Source: a virus
DNA length: 64,000 nt
IMG/VR virus record: IMGVR_UViG_3300030104_004642
Span: 51,003 to 115,002 of that record
Direction: 5' to 3' (one strand)
Below the pieces are notes generated by a model. It saw nothing but the letters and a program-made list of their open reading frames with translations. It was not told the DNA's origin and did not search any database. The translations under genes were made by a program, and so were the position numbers. Positions 55,299 to 60,545 of this stretch are shown piece by piece; position 1 is the first letter of the stretch; every line of letters starts with the position of its first letter.

Positions 55299-56018
55299 TT
55301 ATTGAACATCCTCATATCTGCCATCCTGTGAATGATATGTATCAATGGGATCCTCCAGGGGTTCAATATCCTCCCTCTCCTTGGATGTCTTCCAGAAGTA
55401 TGAATCCTCATCACCAAGTCCCATCCTGTCATGACCATTCTCCACCTGATAGAACTCCGTTGATACCTTAAAGTCAGGCATCTTGGGATTATCAGGTGTC
55501 AGGCTGTTATCATAGATCCTGGTCCTATTATTAGGATACAGGCAATACTGACCGTTATTGAGTTGGATAAGGTTATGTGACTTATGCTCAGAAGGCAACT
55601 CAGAGGTGCTGTAATCAACAATATCAGGGTCCTGGTGGTAGTTGTCTATCGTGCACACATAGGTGCCCTTCTGGATGCCATGGTCCCTTGTGTACACCTC
55701 AAAGTCCATTGACCCAATGAATGCCTTATTAATGGCAACAAGACCATAATCCATACAGTTCCAGAACTGTAGGTTGAACAGGTTCATATCAGGATCAGGT
55801 GTCCTGGGTGATGATACAAATGCACTGATTGGTAATTTATCATACATCGCAGCATACTCAGGAAGGTAGGTCTCAAAATAGAATGCCCTACCAGGTATGC
55901 TCTTTGCTGATACCCACCAACCCCTAACAAACTCACCCCAACCAGAGGTATGGTCAGTGAGATATTCTTTTCTTACATAAACCTCTACATTAGGAAGGTT
56001 ACATATTAAACATGCCAT
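55299..56018 (-). CDS. Unknown protein next to the baseplate operon
   Basis: A 239-residue protein from the ATG at 56018 (MACLICNLPNVEVYVRKEYL); a GTG start at 56057 would add 13 residues but has no better ribosome site. The sequence is rich in aromatic and acidic residues (GWGEFVRGWWVSAKSIPGRA, FYFETYLPEYAAMYDKLPIS). A histidine- and proline-containing C-terminal part follows. I believe such proteins are conserved in cyanomyoviruses but I know no function for them. It lies between the glycosyltransferase cluster and gp25. Confidence 0.7.
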   Translation of the reverse strand: MACLICNLPNVEVYVRKEYLTDHTSGWGEFVRGWWVSAKSIPGRAFYFETYLPEYAAMYDKLPISAFVSSPRTPDPDMNLFNLQFWNCMDYGLVAINKAFIGSMDFEVYTRDHGIQKGTYVCTIDNYHQDPDIVDYSTSELPSEHKSHNLIQLNNGQYCLYPNNRTRIYDNSLTPDNPKMPDFKVSTEFYQVENGHDRMGLGDEDSYFWKTSKEREDIEPLEDPIDTYHSQDGRYEDVQ

Positions 56019-56069
56019 AGAGAACAGAGATTTTTCCGCGCTGTTGTATCTATACACATAAATTCATAA

Positions 56070-56098
56070 AAAAATACCCCTCAGAGCATTCCAAGGAG
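56070..56098 (-). terminator. Possible intrinsic terminator
   Basis: On the minus strand CTCCTT and GAGGGG can pair (with two G-U pairs) around a 10-base loop and are followed by TATTTTTTTA. The stem is weak. It would end transcripts of the small genes at 56081-56345. Confidence 0.35.
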
Positions 56099-56215
56099 CA
56101 TTATTAAAAAACAACATATGGTGAAGGATACTATAACAGAACAACTGATGATCAGTTGTTTGAGGGTGAATGATGAACCATTACCCCCATGATGTTCACC
56201 CCCTGCCTTGTCCAC
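56081..56215 (-). CDS. Possible small membrane protein overlapping the 49-residue gene
   Basis: An open frame whose last 30 residues (TLKQLIISCSVIVSFTICCF and LIMLLGML) form a clear transmembrane helix. The start is uncertain. A GTG at 56215 (giving MDKAGGEHHGG) would overlap the end of the basic 49-residue gene by 20 bases in another frame, and an ATG at 56254 is also possible. Small one-helix proteins are common in cyanophages, which supports it, but no ribosome site is convincing. Confidence 0.4.
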   Translation of the reverse strand: MDKAGGEHHGGNGSSFTLKQLIISCSVIVSFTICCFLIMLLGML

Positions 56216-56345
56216 GATCACGCTTCTTAGCAGGTCCCCTGCTGGATGCAGCATACTTTGTGTGCTTCCCCTGTCCCTGTCGTGTCTTCTTGGGTTGGGA
56301 TTCAATGAATACTGCACCCAACAGTGATTTCTTTACCTTTGCCAT
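56196..56345 (-). CDS. Small basic protein (49 residues)
   Basis: An intact frame MAKVKKSLLGAVFIESQPKK and on, containing KHTKYAASSRGPAKKRDRGQ. About a third of its residues are Lys or Arg. The ATG has a near-perfect Shine-Dalgarno (AGGAGGTAA, 4 bases spacing), the strongest in this region. Short proteins with the KYAA(S/T)SR..AKK pattern recur in cyanomyoviruses. The charge suggests nucleic acid binding or a head-internal protein, but this is inference. Confidence 0.75.
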   Translation of the reverse strand: MAKVKKSLLGAVFIESQPKKTRQGQGKHTKYAASSRGPAKKRDRGQGRG

Positions 56346-56374
56346 AATTTACCTCCTGTTTCGTATACTCAACC

Positions 56375-57151
56375 TCAGATAACCCTTGTCTTCTCATGTC
56401 CAACCCTGATGCGTGGATCACACCAGATCTCAAATCCTGCCTCAATAGCATCTAAGCAGAATGATACATCCTCCCCACACATATCCTGTACAGCACCAGA
56501 TTCAAAGACCTGCATCTTGGGTGCAAACCATGGATACTTCATCTTCTCATCCTCAAATACACCATTCTGGATCATCACCCATCCAAATCCTGTATAATCA
56601 ACAGTGAATGGTTTCTTCCTATTCTGGATGCTATCAACCATCTCATGATTCATCACACCACCATTATTCCTGAAATCATTCTCCTCCAACCAATGCGCCA
56701 CTGATGTGGTCTTTCCATCCTCTGTACTATACCAACCAGCAGTGATCTCCTTCTCCTCTCCCTCAGCATTCAATGATAGATCACATAACTGCCAGAACTT
56801 CTCAGTGCTGAATACAATGTCACTATCAATCCATAACTGATAATCATACTTCAACTTACCATCCCATGGCACCTGATCTGGTCCACGCAATACATTTGCT
56901 CCCAGACACTTACAACGTGCAAAGTTAACCATGGATGAGTAATCCTGACTGATCTGAATACTCATACCATTCTGTACCATATCAAAGCACAGTTGCACAA
57001 AGTTCTTTAAAAATGTATATGATACACCACGCCCAGGTAGACAGAATACAACAGTCTTACCCTTCATCCTTGCCTTGATGGCATCATAATCCCATTCTGG
57101 TTCCTTCTTCTTTGGGGGCGCTGATGCCTTTACAGTAAATCCTTTTGCCAT
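56375..57151 (-). CDS. Glycosyltransferase-like protein (GT-A fold)
   Basis: A 258-residue protein. YQLWIDSDIVF (DxD motif near residues 108-110) is the metal/nucleotide-sugar site of GT-A enzymes. MCGEDVSFCLDAIEAGFEIW near the C-terminus matches the acceptor-side ED motif of family 2-like transferases, followed by DPRIRVGHEKT. A Lys/Pro-rich N-terminal tail precedes it. It could glycosylate virion proteins or modify host surface sugars; the substrate cannot be read from the sequence. A TTGACA promoter lies upstream. Confidence 0.7.
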   Translation of the reverse strand: MAKGFTVKASAPPKKKEPEWDYDAIKARMKGKTVVFCLPGRGVSYTFLKNFVQLCFDMVQNGMSIQISQDYSSMVNFARCKCLGANVLRGPDQVPWDGKLKYDYQLWIDSDIVFSTEKFWQLCDLSLNAEGEEKEITAGWYSTEDGKTTSVAHWLEENDFRNNGGVMNHEMVDSIQNRKKPFTVDYTGFGWVMIQNGVFEDEKMKYPWFAPKMQVFESGAVQDMCGEDVSFCLDAIEAGFEIWCDPRIRVGHEKTRVI

Positions 57152-57174
57152 GATTGATAATTCACTACAATGTC

Positions 57175-57203
57175 AGTTTAGCAGTTTATATAGTCCCTGT
57201 CAA
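57175..57203 (-). promoter_or_regulatory. Sigma-70-type promoter for the glycosyltransferase gene
   Basis: A perfect TTGACA (57198-57203) is 17 bp from TAAACT (57175-57180) on the minus strand, 24 bases before the ATG. The -10 context TAAACTGAC resembles the AAACTGTCC block of the seven-copy early element. Confidence 0.6.
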
Positions 57204-57240
57204 CTCAGACCTTTGGTCTTCACTAGTGAGGTAAACCTCC

Positions 57241-57444
57241 CTAGTAGGAACTCTCCTCCCTGGTCCTTAGGGTCTCCACCACCTCATAGGTGATGTCATC
57301 CACATCATACTTAGTATCCAATAACTTCACCATCTCCCTTAATGTATTATACGTATCAGTAAACTTATTCTCATCTAAACAATTATAAACACATTCTCCC
57401 CTCAGGTAAATATGGTAAAATTTTTCTGTGGGAATTTTTTTCAT
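57241..57444 (-). CDS. Small acidic protein of unknown function
   Basis: A 67-residue protein from the ATG at 57444 (MKKIPTEKFYHIYLRGECVY). The frame is open upstream, but the terminator and promoter at 57466-57505 rule out the longer start. The pattern KxYHIYLRGxC...TLxEMVKLL...DDITYEVVE is a small alpha/beta unit that I recall from other cyanomyovirus genomes without known function. Confidence 0.7.
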   Translation of the reverse strand: MKKIPTEKFYHIYLRGECVYNCLDENKFTDTYNTLREMVKLLDTKYDVDDITYEVVETLRTREESSY

Positions 57445-57465
57445 ATAAATCGTTTCTATTTTTGA

Positions 57466-57495
57466 ATTATATAGAGGTATAAAAAAAGAGACCAA
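57466..57495 (-). promoter_or_regulatory. Sigma-70-type promoter before the 67-residue gene
   Basis: TTGGTC (57490-57495) and a perfect TATAAT (57466-57471) are 18 bp apart on the minus strand. The predicted start is about 15 bases before the ATG at 57444. The -35 box lies inside the terminator stem. Confidence 0.55.
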
Positions 57496-57505
57496 TATAA
57501 GTCTC
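57481..57505 (-). terminator. Intrinsic terminator upstream of the 67-residue gene
   Basis: On the minus strand GAGAC and GTCTC (57488-57492 and 57501-57505) pair around an 8-base loop, and seven T follow at once (57481-57487). It would end transcripts coming from 57950 and shares bases with the next promoter. Confidence 0.6.
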
Positions 57506-57675
57506 AGGGGTATATACTTTTGTAGGTTGCCATAGACCGGTCTTTTTCGTAGGGGGGGGGTCATAATCCTTAGGGTTTACTACGCCCCCCAGGGCACCAA
57601 CGCTTACCCCCATAAACACTGTCATTTTGGATAACACTGTCAGTCTACCACATGTGCCCCCTATGTGTCAACCTG

Positions 57676-57786
57676 TGTGGTCCACATAGTAATACTGTGT
57701 GTTACACATAGGTTTGATAAGTATTACTTACTGTGGGCCACATAGATTATATGGGCCACAATAAGTTTTCCTTATTGTGTAACACA
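57676..57786. repeat. Palindrome cluster 1: five TGTG...CACA sites
   Basis: Sites with an 11-bp core are TGTGGTCCACA (57676), TGTGTTACACA (57698), TGTGGGCCACA (57732), TATGGGCCACA (57750, one mismatch) and TGTGTAACACA (57776). Four are perfect odd-centred palindromes. Two larger inverted repeats enclose some of them: AGTAATACT/AGTATTACT (57688-57696 with 57720-57728) and CACAATAAG/CTTATTGTG (57757-57765 with 57771-57779). Confidence 0.85.
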
Positions 57787-57806
57787 TAGGGGTCACACAG
57801 TAGGTA

Positions 57807-57950
57807 TCAGAATTCCAGTGTAATACTGGTGTCATTCTCCACAAGATTCACACCATTATCTGCGTCTGCCTGAATAACATCCAGGATCTGCAAGATCTCT
57901 GACCCAGTGTTACCCTGTGCCAGCATTCCAAGAGCAAGAGTGCGTGTCAT
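57807..57950 (-). CDS. Small protein between palindrome clusters
   Basis: A 47-residue frame from the ATG at 57950 (MTRTLALGMLAQGNTGSEIL). The open frame extends 17 codons further up but the family-like start is here. The GNTGxEILxIL pattern is one I associate with short cyanophage proteins of unknown function. It is acidic and helical. It has its own promoter (58050-58078) and lies between the two palindrome arrays, so it is a candidate partner of them, though a 47-residue helix is small for a DNA-binding protein. Confidence 0.65.
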   Translation of the reverse strand: MTRTLALGMLAQGNTGSEILQILDVIQADADNGVNLVENDTSITLEF

Positions 57951-58049
57951 GATGAAGTAGTTTGTGTTACTTAGTGTGAAATGTGGGCAGTTTATAGTCA
58001 TACCAAGGACTGTTAAAGTTTAAGAGTTATCTGTGTCCTTCACCCTTAT

Positions 58050-58078
58050 ATTATATGACCCCTTGGTGTATCTGTAAA
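58050..58078 (-). promoter_or_regulatory. Sigma-70-type promoter for the 47-residue gene
   Basis: TTTACA (58073-58078) and a perfect TATAAT (58050-58055) lie exactly 17 bp apart on the minus strand, about 100 bases before the ATG at 57950. TTTACA is also the T4 early promoter -35 form. Confidence 0.7.
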
Positions 58079-58195
58079 GGGGCATTGTGCAGGTTCTGAG
58101 AGTGTCTGAGAGGGGTTGACATAACTGGGAGTTGATGATAGACTGCACGCTAAAATAACAACACCCAGGTACATTTATTGGACCAATAAAAACCA

Positions 58196-58356
58196 TGTGT
58201 TACACATACTTTTCATGTGTTACATATGCCCCCTATGTGTTACAAATACAGGGGTTCTCATGTGTTACACATAGGATGGATTTATGTGGTCCACATATAT
58301 CTGTGTGGGACACATATGTGTAACACATACATTTAGTGTGGTCCATGTGTAACACA
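58196..58356. repeat. Palindrome cluster 2: nine TGTG...CACA sites
   Basis: Core starts are 58196, 58216, 58236, 58261, 58285, 58304, 58317, 58337 and 58346. Perfect palindromes are TGTGTTACACA (58196, 58261), TGTGGTCCACA (58285) and TGTGTAACACA (58317, 58346); the other four have one or two changes in the second half. Several extend to 15 bp (TATGTG...CACATA). Centre spacings are 20, 20, 25, 24, 19, 13, 20 and 9 bp, so many lie near two helical turns. Confidence 0.88.
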
Positions 58357-58360
58357 TAGA

Positions 58361-58543
58361 TTAGGTGATATTTTCCAGACTATTCTCTAGATTCCTCTGC
58401 ATTTGGTCAAGGAAATCTAATCCTTTCACAGTTGCAATCCTCTCATACTCATCAACAATCATTTTGAGATTATCCCTACAAGATGTTGGAAACCTCATCA
58501 GTTCTGTCTTACCTAACTTGGGATACTTTGAGGAGAAAGGCAT
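58361..58543 (-). CDS. Small protein downstream of an operator-like promoter
   Basis: A 60-residue helical protein, MPFSSKYPKLGKTELMRFPT at the start, ending in a KGLDFLDQMQRNLENSLENI helix. It is bounded by palindrome cluster 2 after its stop and by two palindromes in its promoter (58562-58602). The TELMRFPTSCRDNLKMIVDE segment could pass for a short helix-turn-helix-like pair, which would fit self-regulation, but this is speculative. I know no function for it. Confidence 0.65.
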   Translation of the reverse strand: MPFSSKYPKLGKTELMRFPTSCRDNLKMIVDEYERIATVKGLDFLDQMQRNLENSLENIT

Positions 58544-58561
58544 TACTCAGGGGGTCAAACA

Positions 58562-58595
58562 TGTGTTACACATATTATAGTCTATGCGTAACACA
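58562..58595. repeat. Palindrome cluster 3: two operator-like sites in a promoter
   Basis: TGTGTTACACA (58562-58572) lies just after the -10 box, and TGCGTAACACA (58585-58595, one mismatch) lies between the -35 and -10 boxes of the promoter at 58574-58602. Confidence 0.8.
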
Positions 58596-58602
58596 TAGTC
58601 AA
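58574..58602 (-). promoter_or_regulatory. Sigma-70-type promoter overlapped by palindromes
   Basis: TTGACT (58597-58602) and TATAAT (58574-58579) are exactly 17 bp apart on the minus strand, about 30 bases before the ATG at 58543. Palindrome cluster 3 covers the spacer and the start point, as a repressor operator would. Confidence 0.7.
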
Positions 58603-58616
58603 CAGGGTGATAAGAA

Positions 58617-58865
58617 TTAGGGCGTAACCTCTCTCAGTAGGATATTGTATTCCTCTGAATTATCATTGAAATAGGATGTTATTTCATCCTGCATATCTGT
58701 CTCATCATACTGATCATAACTCTGAAAGAGTTGATCATATACAATCTCACATAGGGTATCAAGATCCATGGAATCAACAACCCTCTCACAGAAGACTTGT
58801 TTGAGTTTGTTTAGTTGTTCTGAGGTCATCTTATTAGAAAAATGAAGTGAACCTGGCGTAATCAT
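58617..58865 (-). CDS. Small acidic protein of unknown function
   Basis: An 82-residue protein if it starts at 58865, where the ATG overlaps the preceding stop (ATGA) as in the rest of this gene chain. The family-like start MTSEQLNKLKQVFCERVVDS at 58829 would give 70 residues. It is acidic and helical (CEIVYDQLFQSYDQYDETDM). Proteins of the form MTxEQLxKL...ERVVDxMDxxTL are common in cyanomyovirus early regions; function unknown. It is the last gene of the chain from 59761. Confidence 0.7.
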   Translation of the reverse strand: MITPGSLHFSNKMTSEQLNKLKQVFCERVVDSMDLDTLCEIVYDQLFQSYDQYDETDMQDEITSYFNDNSEEYNILLREVTP

Positions 58866-59128
58866 TGTGTCCATTGGTTTGTTTTTACAAGATACTTTTT
58901 AATCTCAGTATAAAGGAATTTTTGTAGTTTGGGGTCAGTTGTTTTATCAAGGGCATCATATAACCTTGCTATGTAATCCTTCTCCCTCACCACATTGATG
59001 TTATCCTTGGTTGAGAATCCTAGGTCTTTCAGATTACTTCCTGCCTTTACTTTTGTCTTTCCAAAGTTACCAGTAATGTTGCCTGTGGTTCTGAACTTTG
59101 GTTTGATTTTGGAGAGGTTTGATGTCAT
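58862..59128 (-). CDS. Small basic protein of unknown function
   Basis: An 88-residue protein with a basic, Gly/Lys-rich first half (MTSNLSKIKPKFRTTGNITG) and a helical second half (REKDYIARLYDALDKTTDPK). The ATG overlaps the stop of the gene before it by four bases. A basic tail plus helical bundle could bind nucleic acid; no family is recognised. Confidence 0.68.
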   Translation of the reverse strand: MTSNLSKIKPKFRTTGNITGNFGKTKVKAGSNLKDLGFSTKDNINVVREKDYIARLYDALDKTTDPKLQKFLYTEIKKYLVKTNQWTQ

Positions 59129-59274
59129 TTAGTGATGATGTTTGAGGGTGGGTTTGTGAGTCTTTCCAGTGCTTCATTCCTCTCCTGAATCTTCTGGGTC
59201 ATATCAGAATTCAGCATACTAATCATTAGATTAGCACCTAGGATTGTGAAGATAACAAGTAGACAGATCCTCAT
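59125..59274 (-). CDS. Small one-helix membrane protein (49 residues)
   Basis: A 49-codon frame starting MRICLLVIFTILGANLMISM, a hydrophobic helix with a basic second residue, followed by a charged helix (MTQKIQERNEALERL). Both ends overlap neighbours by four bases (ATGA), which is strong support for a real gene. It probably sits in the host inner membrane. Confidence 0.65.
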   Translation of the reverse strand: MRICLLVIFTILGANLMISMLNSDMTQKIQERNEALERLTNPPSNIITK

Positions 59275-59405
59275 AATTTAATCCTGATTTGTGTTTCTGG
59301 TTTGATGAAATCTGATGCCTCTTGTAACTTATCAGAGGTGAATTGTCTTGCATCATTACTATTCCACAACAGGGCAGCAATGATAACTAGGAGGATGATT
59401 TTCAT
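59271..59405 (-). CDS. Small membrane or secreted protein (44 residues)
   Basis: A 44-codon frame starting MKIILLVIIAALLWNSNDAR, a signal-anchor-like hydrophobic stretch, and then DKLQEASDFIKPETQIRIKL. ATGA overlaps link it to both neighbours. Short proteins with this layout recur in cyanomyoviruses. It may act with the 49-residue membrane protein made from the next gene. Confidence 0.65.
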   Translation of the reverse strand: MKIILLVIIAALLWNSNDARQFTSDKLQEASDFIKPETQIRIKL

Positions 59406-59761
59406 GAGAAGACATATCCATTGGTGAATTCTTTGGTGGTGAATACACTCTTACCATTGATTGCACCAGTGAAAAGTCTCACATACCACTGATAGTTCTT
59501 CTGGAATACTCCCTCACCAGTGATGCAAAATTCAGAACAGAGTGCATTTAGTCTGGATTTTGTGGTGTTTGATTGATACCCACCATCAAAGATCATCACA
59601 GAATCATCCTGAATTTCAGCAATCAAGTTATCATGCAGAAAAACAGAAGTAACAACAACCTCTTTACCATCATTATAGAAATTGATGACTTTAGTGTTGC
59701 CTGATTTCCAGTCAGTTTCTGATTTGATGGCATCAATCATCTGGGTTTCAATCTTTCTCAT
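59402..59761 (-). CDS. Conserved phage protein of unknown function (119 residues)
   Basis: Starts MRKIETQMIDAIKSETDWKS and contains FLHDNLIAEI, GGYQSNTTKSRLNALCSEFC and FQKNYQWYVRLFTG. The SNTTKSRLNAL segment with an FQKNYxW core is a family I recognise from many cyanophages and other phages, as a hypothetical protein. A compact alpha/beta fold is likely. First gene of a five-gene chain joined by ATGA overlaps, driven by element copy 1 just upstream. The leader AACAAACCAACC has no Shine-Dalgarno. Confidence 0.8.
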   Translation of the reverse strand: MRKIETQMIDAIKSETDWKSGNTKVINFYNDGKEVVVTSVFLHDNLIAEIQDDSVMIFDGGYQSNTTKSRLNALCSEFCITGEGVFQKNYQWYVRLFTGAINGKSVFTTKEFTNGYVFS

Positions 59762-59776
59762 GGTTGGTTTGTTGCT

Positions 59777-59815
59777 TATACTATGGGGACAGTTTGGGGG
59801 TAACTAATAATCTAC
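59777..59815 (-). promoter_or_regulatory. Early element copy 1
   Basis: Seven-copy intergenic element (see findings). Minus strand: AGTTAC, 16 bp, TAGTAT, with AAACTGTCC between them. It lies between the 40-residue gene and the 59402-59761 gene. Confidence 0.7.
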
Positions 59816-59819
59816 TTAA

Positions 59820-59942
59820 TTACTTTGTGTAATGAAGTGATGCCTTTGCTGGTCTTTTTGCCTTCAATCTGATAACCTTTGGTTGCAATCCTTCTGCCTT
59901 AAGTGAATCAATTGTGTCAAGCAGTTTGGAATAGGAATTCAT
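59820..59942 (-). CDS. Very small basic protein (40 residues)
   Basis: A 40-codon frame MNSYSKLLDTIDSLKAEGLQ and on, ending in KAKRPAKASLHYTK. It fills the space between element copies 1 and 2 in the same way as its neighbours, and the basic C-terminus is not random-looking. No Shine-Dalgarno precedes it. Its leader of about 90 bases holds a large inverted repeat (59964-60027). Confidence 0.5.
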   Translation of the reverse strand: MNSYSKLLDTIDSLKAEGLQPKVIRLKAKRPAKASLHYTK

Positions 59943-59963
59943 TTTGAGGAGGGAATGTTTTGT

Positions 59964-60027
59964 GGTTCAGTGAAGCAAACCCCCAGAAACAATACTAGGA
60001 GAGAAGTGGGGGGGAGAAGACTGAACC
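59964..60027 (-). other. Candidate structured leader RNA
   Basis: On the minus strand perfect 8-bp outer arms GGTTCAGT/ACTGAACC (60020-60027 with 59964-59971) enclose an inner pairing of a C7 run (60008-60014) with G5 (59980-59984). It lies directly downstream of element copy 2 and upstream of the 40-residue gene. Confidence 0.5.
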
Positions 60028-60028
60028 C

Positions 60029-60068
60029 TTATACTATAAGGACACTTTGGGGGTAACTAACAATCTAT
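60029..60068 (-). promoter_or_regulatory. Early element copy 2
   Basis: Same element, with AGTTAC, 16 bp, TAGTAT and the variant AAAGTGTCC. Here the TAGTAT part is the centre of a perfect 15-bp palindrome, CCTTATA-C-TATAAGG (60027-60041). Confidence 0.7.
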
Positions 60069-60277
60069 GGAAGAAGTTTTGTGGATGATATTATTAACAG
60101 GAATGTGAGCATGATAACAACATCCCATGATTTTGTCCTGATGAAGAATGGCACAGAGATAAAATCACCAATAAATTGCATGATCACACCCATTGATAGA
60201 TTAACATGAAGGATGATAAAATATGCTGTGACCACAAGGAATGACCCTATGATTCTTCCAATAGTATCAACCCTCAT
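60065..60277 (-). CDS. Small integral membrane protein (70 residues)
   Basis: Two or three hydrophobic helices: GSFLVVTAYFIILHVNLSMG, VIMQFIGDFISVPFF and VVIMLTFLLIISS, separated by RTKSWD. The LGRIIGS...YFIILHV...QFIGDFISIPFFIRTKxWD layout is one I know from several cyanomyoviruses, with similarity in shape to small transporter-type half-units. The ATG overlaps the upstream stop by four bases. It probably acts in the host membrane; function unknown. Confidence 0.75.
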   Translation of the reverse strand: MRVDTIGRIIGSFLVVTAYFIILHVNLSMGVIMQFIGDFISVPFFIRTKSWDVVIMLTFLLIISSTKLLP

Positions 60278-60516
60278 CCAAACATCTGCTCAAATAGGTT
60301 ATCACAATTATCTGCCTGTTCCCTGCGATCACACTCATAATCAATGGCATCCCTCATTGATACCAACTCAATCTGTTTTTGTTTGAGTTTATCCATCTCC
60401 ACATTCAGATCATGGAGTCTGTTGTTAATATCAATCCTGTCCAATCCATTGACAGCAGTTACAGTGTGAACCATGCCATTGATTGTTACTTTTTTGTCTG
60501 AGATGATGTTTGTCAT
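60274..60516 (-). CDS. Small coiled-coil protein of unknown function
   Basis: An 80-residue protein. A beta-like start (MTNIISDKKVTINGMVHTVT) is followed by a long heptad helix (LHDLNVEMDKLKQKQIELVS) and a Cys-containing end (ADNCDNLFEQMFG). It is coupled (ATGA) to the membrane protein downstream. The leader ACAAAAAAACAAAACATT lacks a ribosome site. Confidence 0.65.
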   Translation of the reverse strand: MTNIISDKKVTINGMVHTVTAVNGLDRIDINNRLHDLNVEMDKLKQKQIELVSMRDAIDYECDRREQADNCDNLFEQMFG

Positions 60517-60545
60517 AATGTTTTGTTTTTTTGTGATTTTGTGGT

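Larger units (their letters stand above)
57445..57806 (-). other. 362-base non-coding region with structured repeats
   Basis: No gene is visible. From low to high coordinate it holds a promoter (57466-57495) overlapping a terminator hairpin (57481-57505), a run of nine G (57552-57560), a C6 run (57585-57590), two direct copies of ACACTGTCA (57617-57645), and then the first cluster of TGTG palindromes with nested inverted repeats up to 57786. Confidence 0.75.
57951..58360. other. 410-base non-coding region with promoter and palindrome array
   Basis: No gene is visible on either strand. It contains a minus-strand promoter (58050-58078), a plus-strand promoter-like pair TTGACA/TAGACT (58116-58144), a 17-bp palindrome TTTATTGG-A-CCAATAAA (58174-58190) and the nine-site palindrome cluster at 58196-58356. 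Confidence 0.8.

Noticed and set aside
57445-57564. Longer start for the 67-residue gene reaching 57564
   Set aside because: The extension crosses a terminator hairpin and a TATAAT promoter, so the ATG at 57444 is preferred.
58196-58356. Palindrome cluster considered as a CRISPR array
   Set aside because: Repeats are only 11-15 bp, palindromic, unevenly spaced, with spacers too short, and no cas genes are present.
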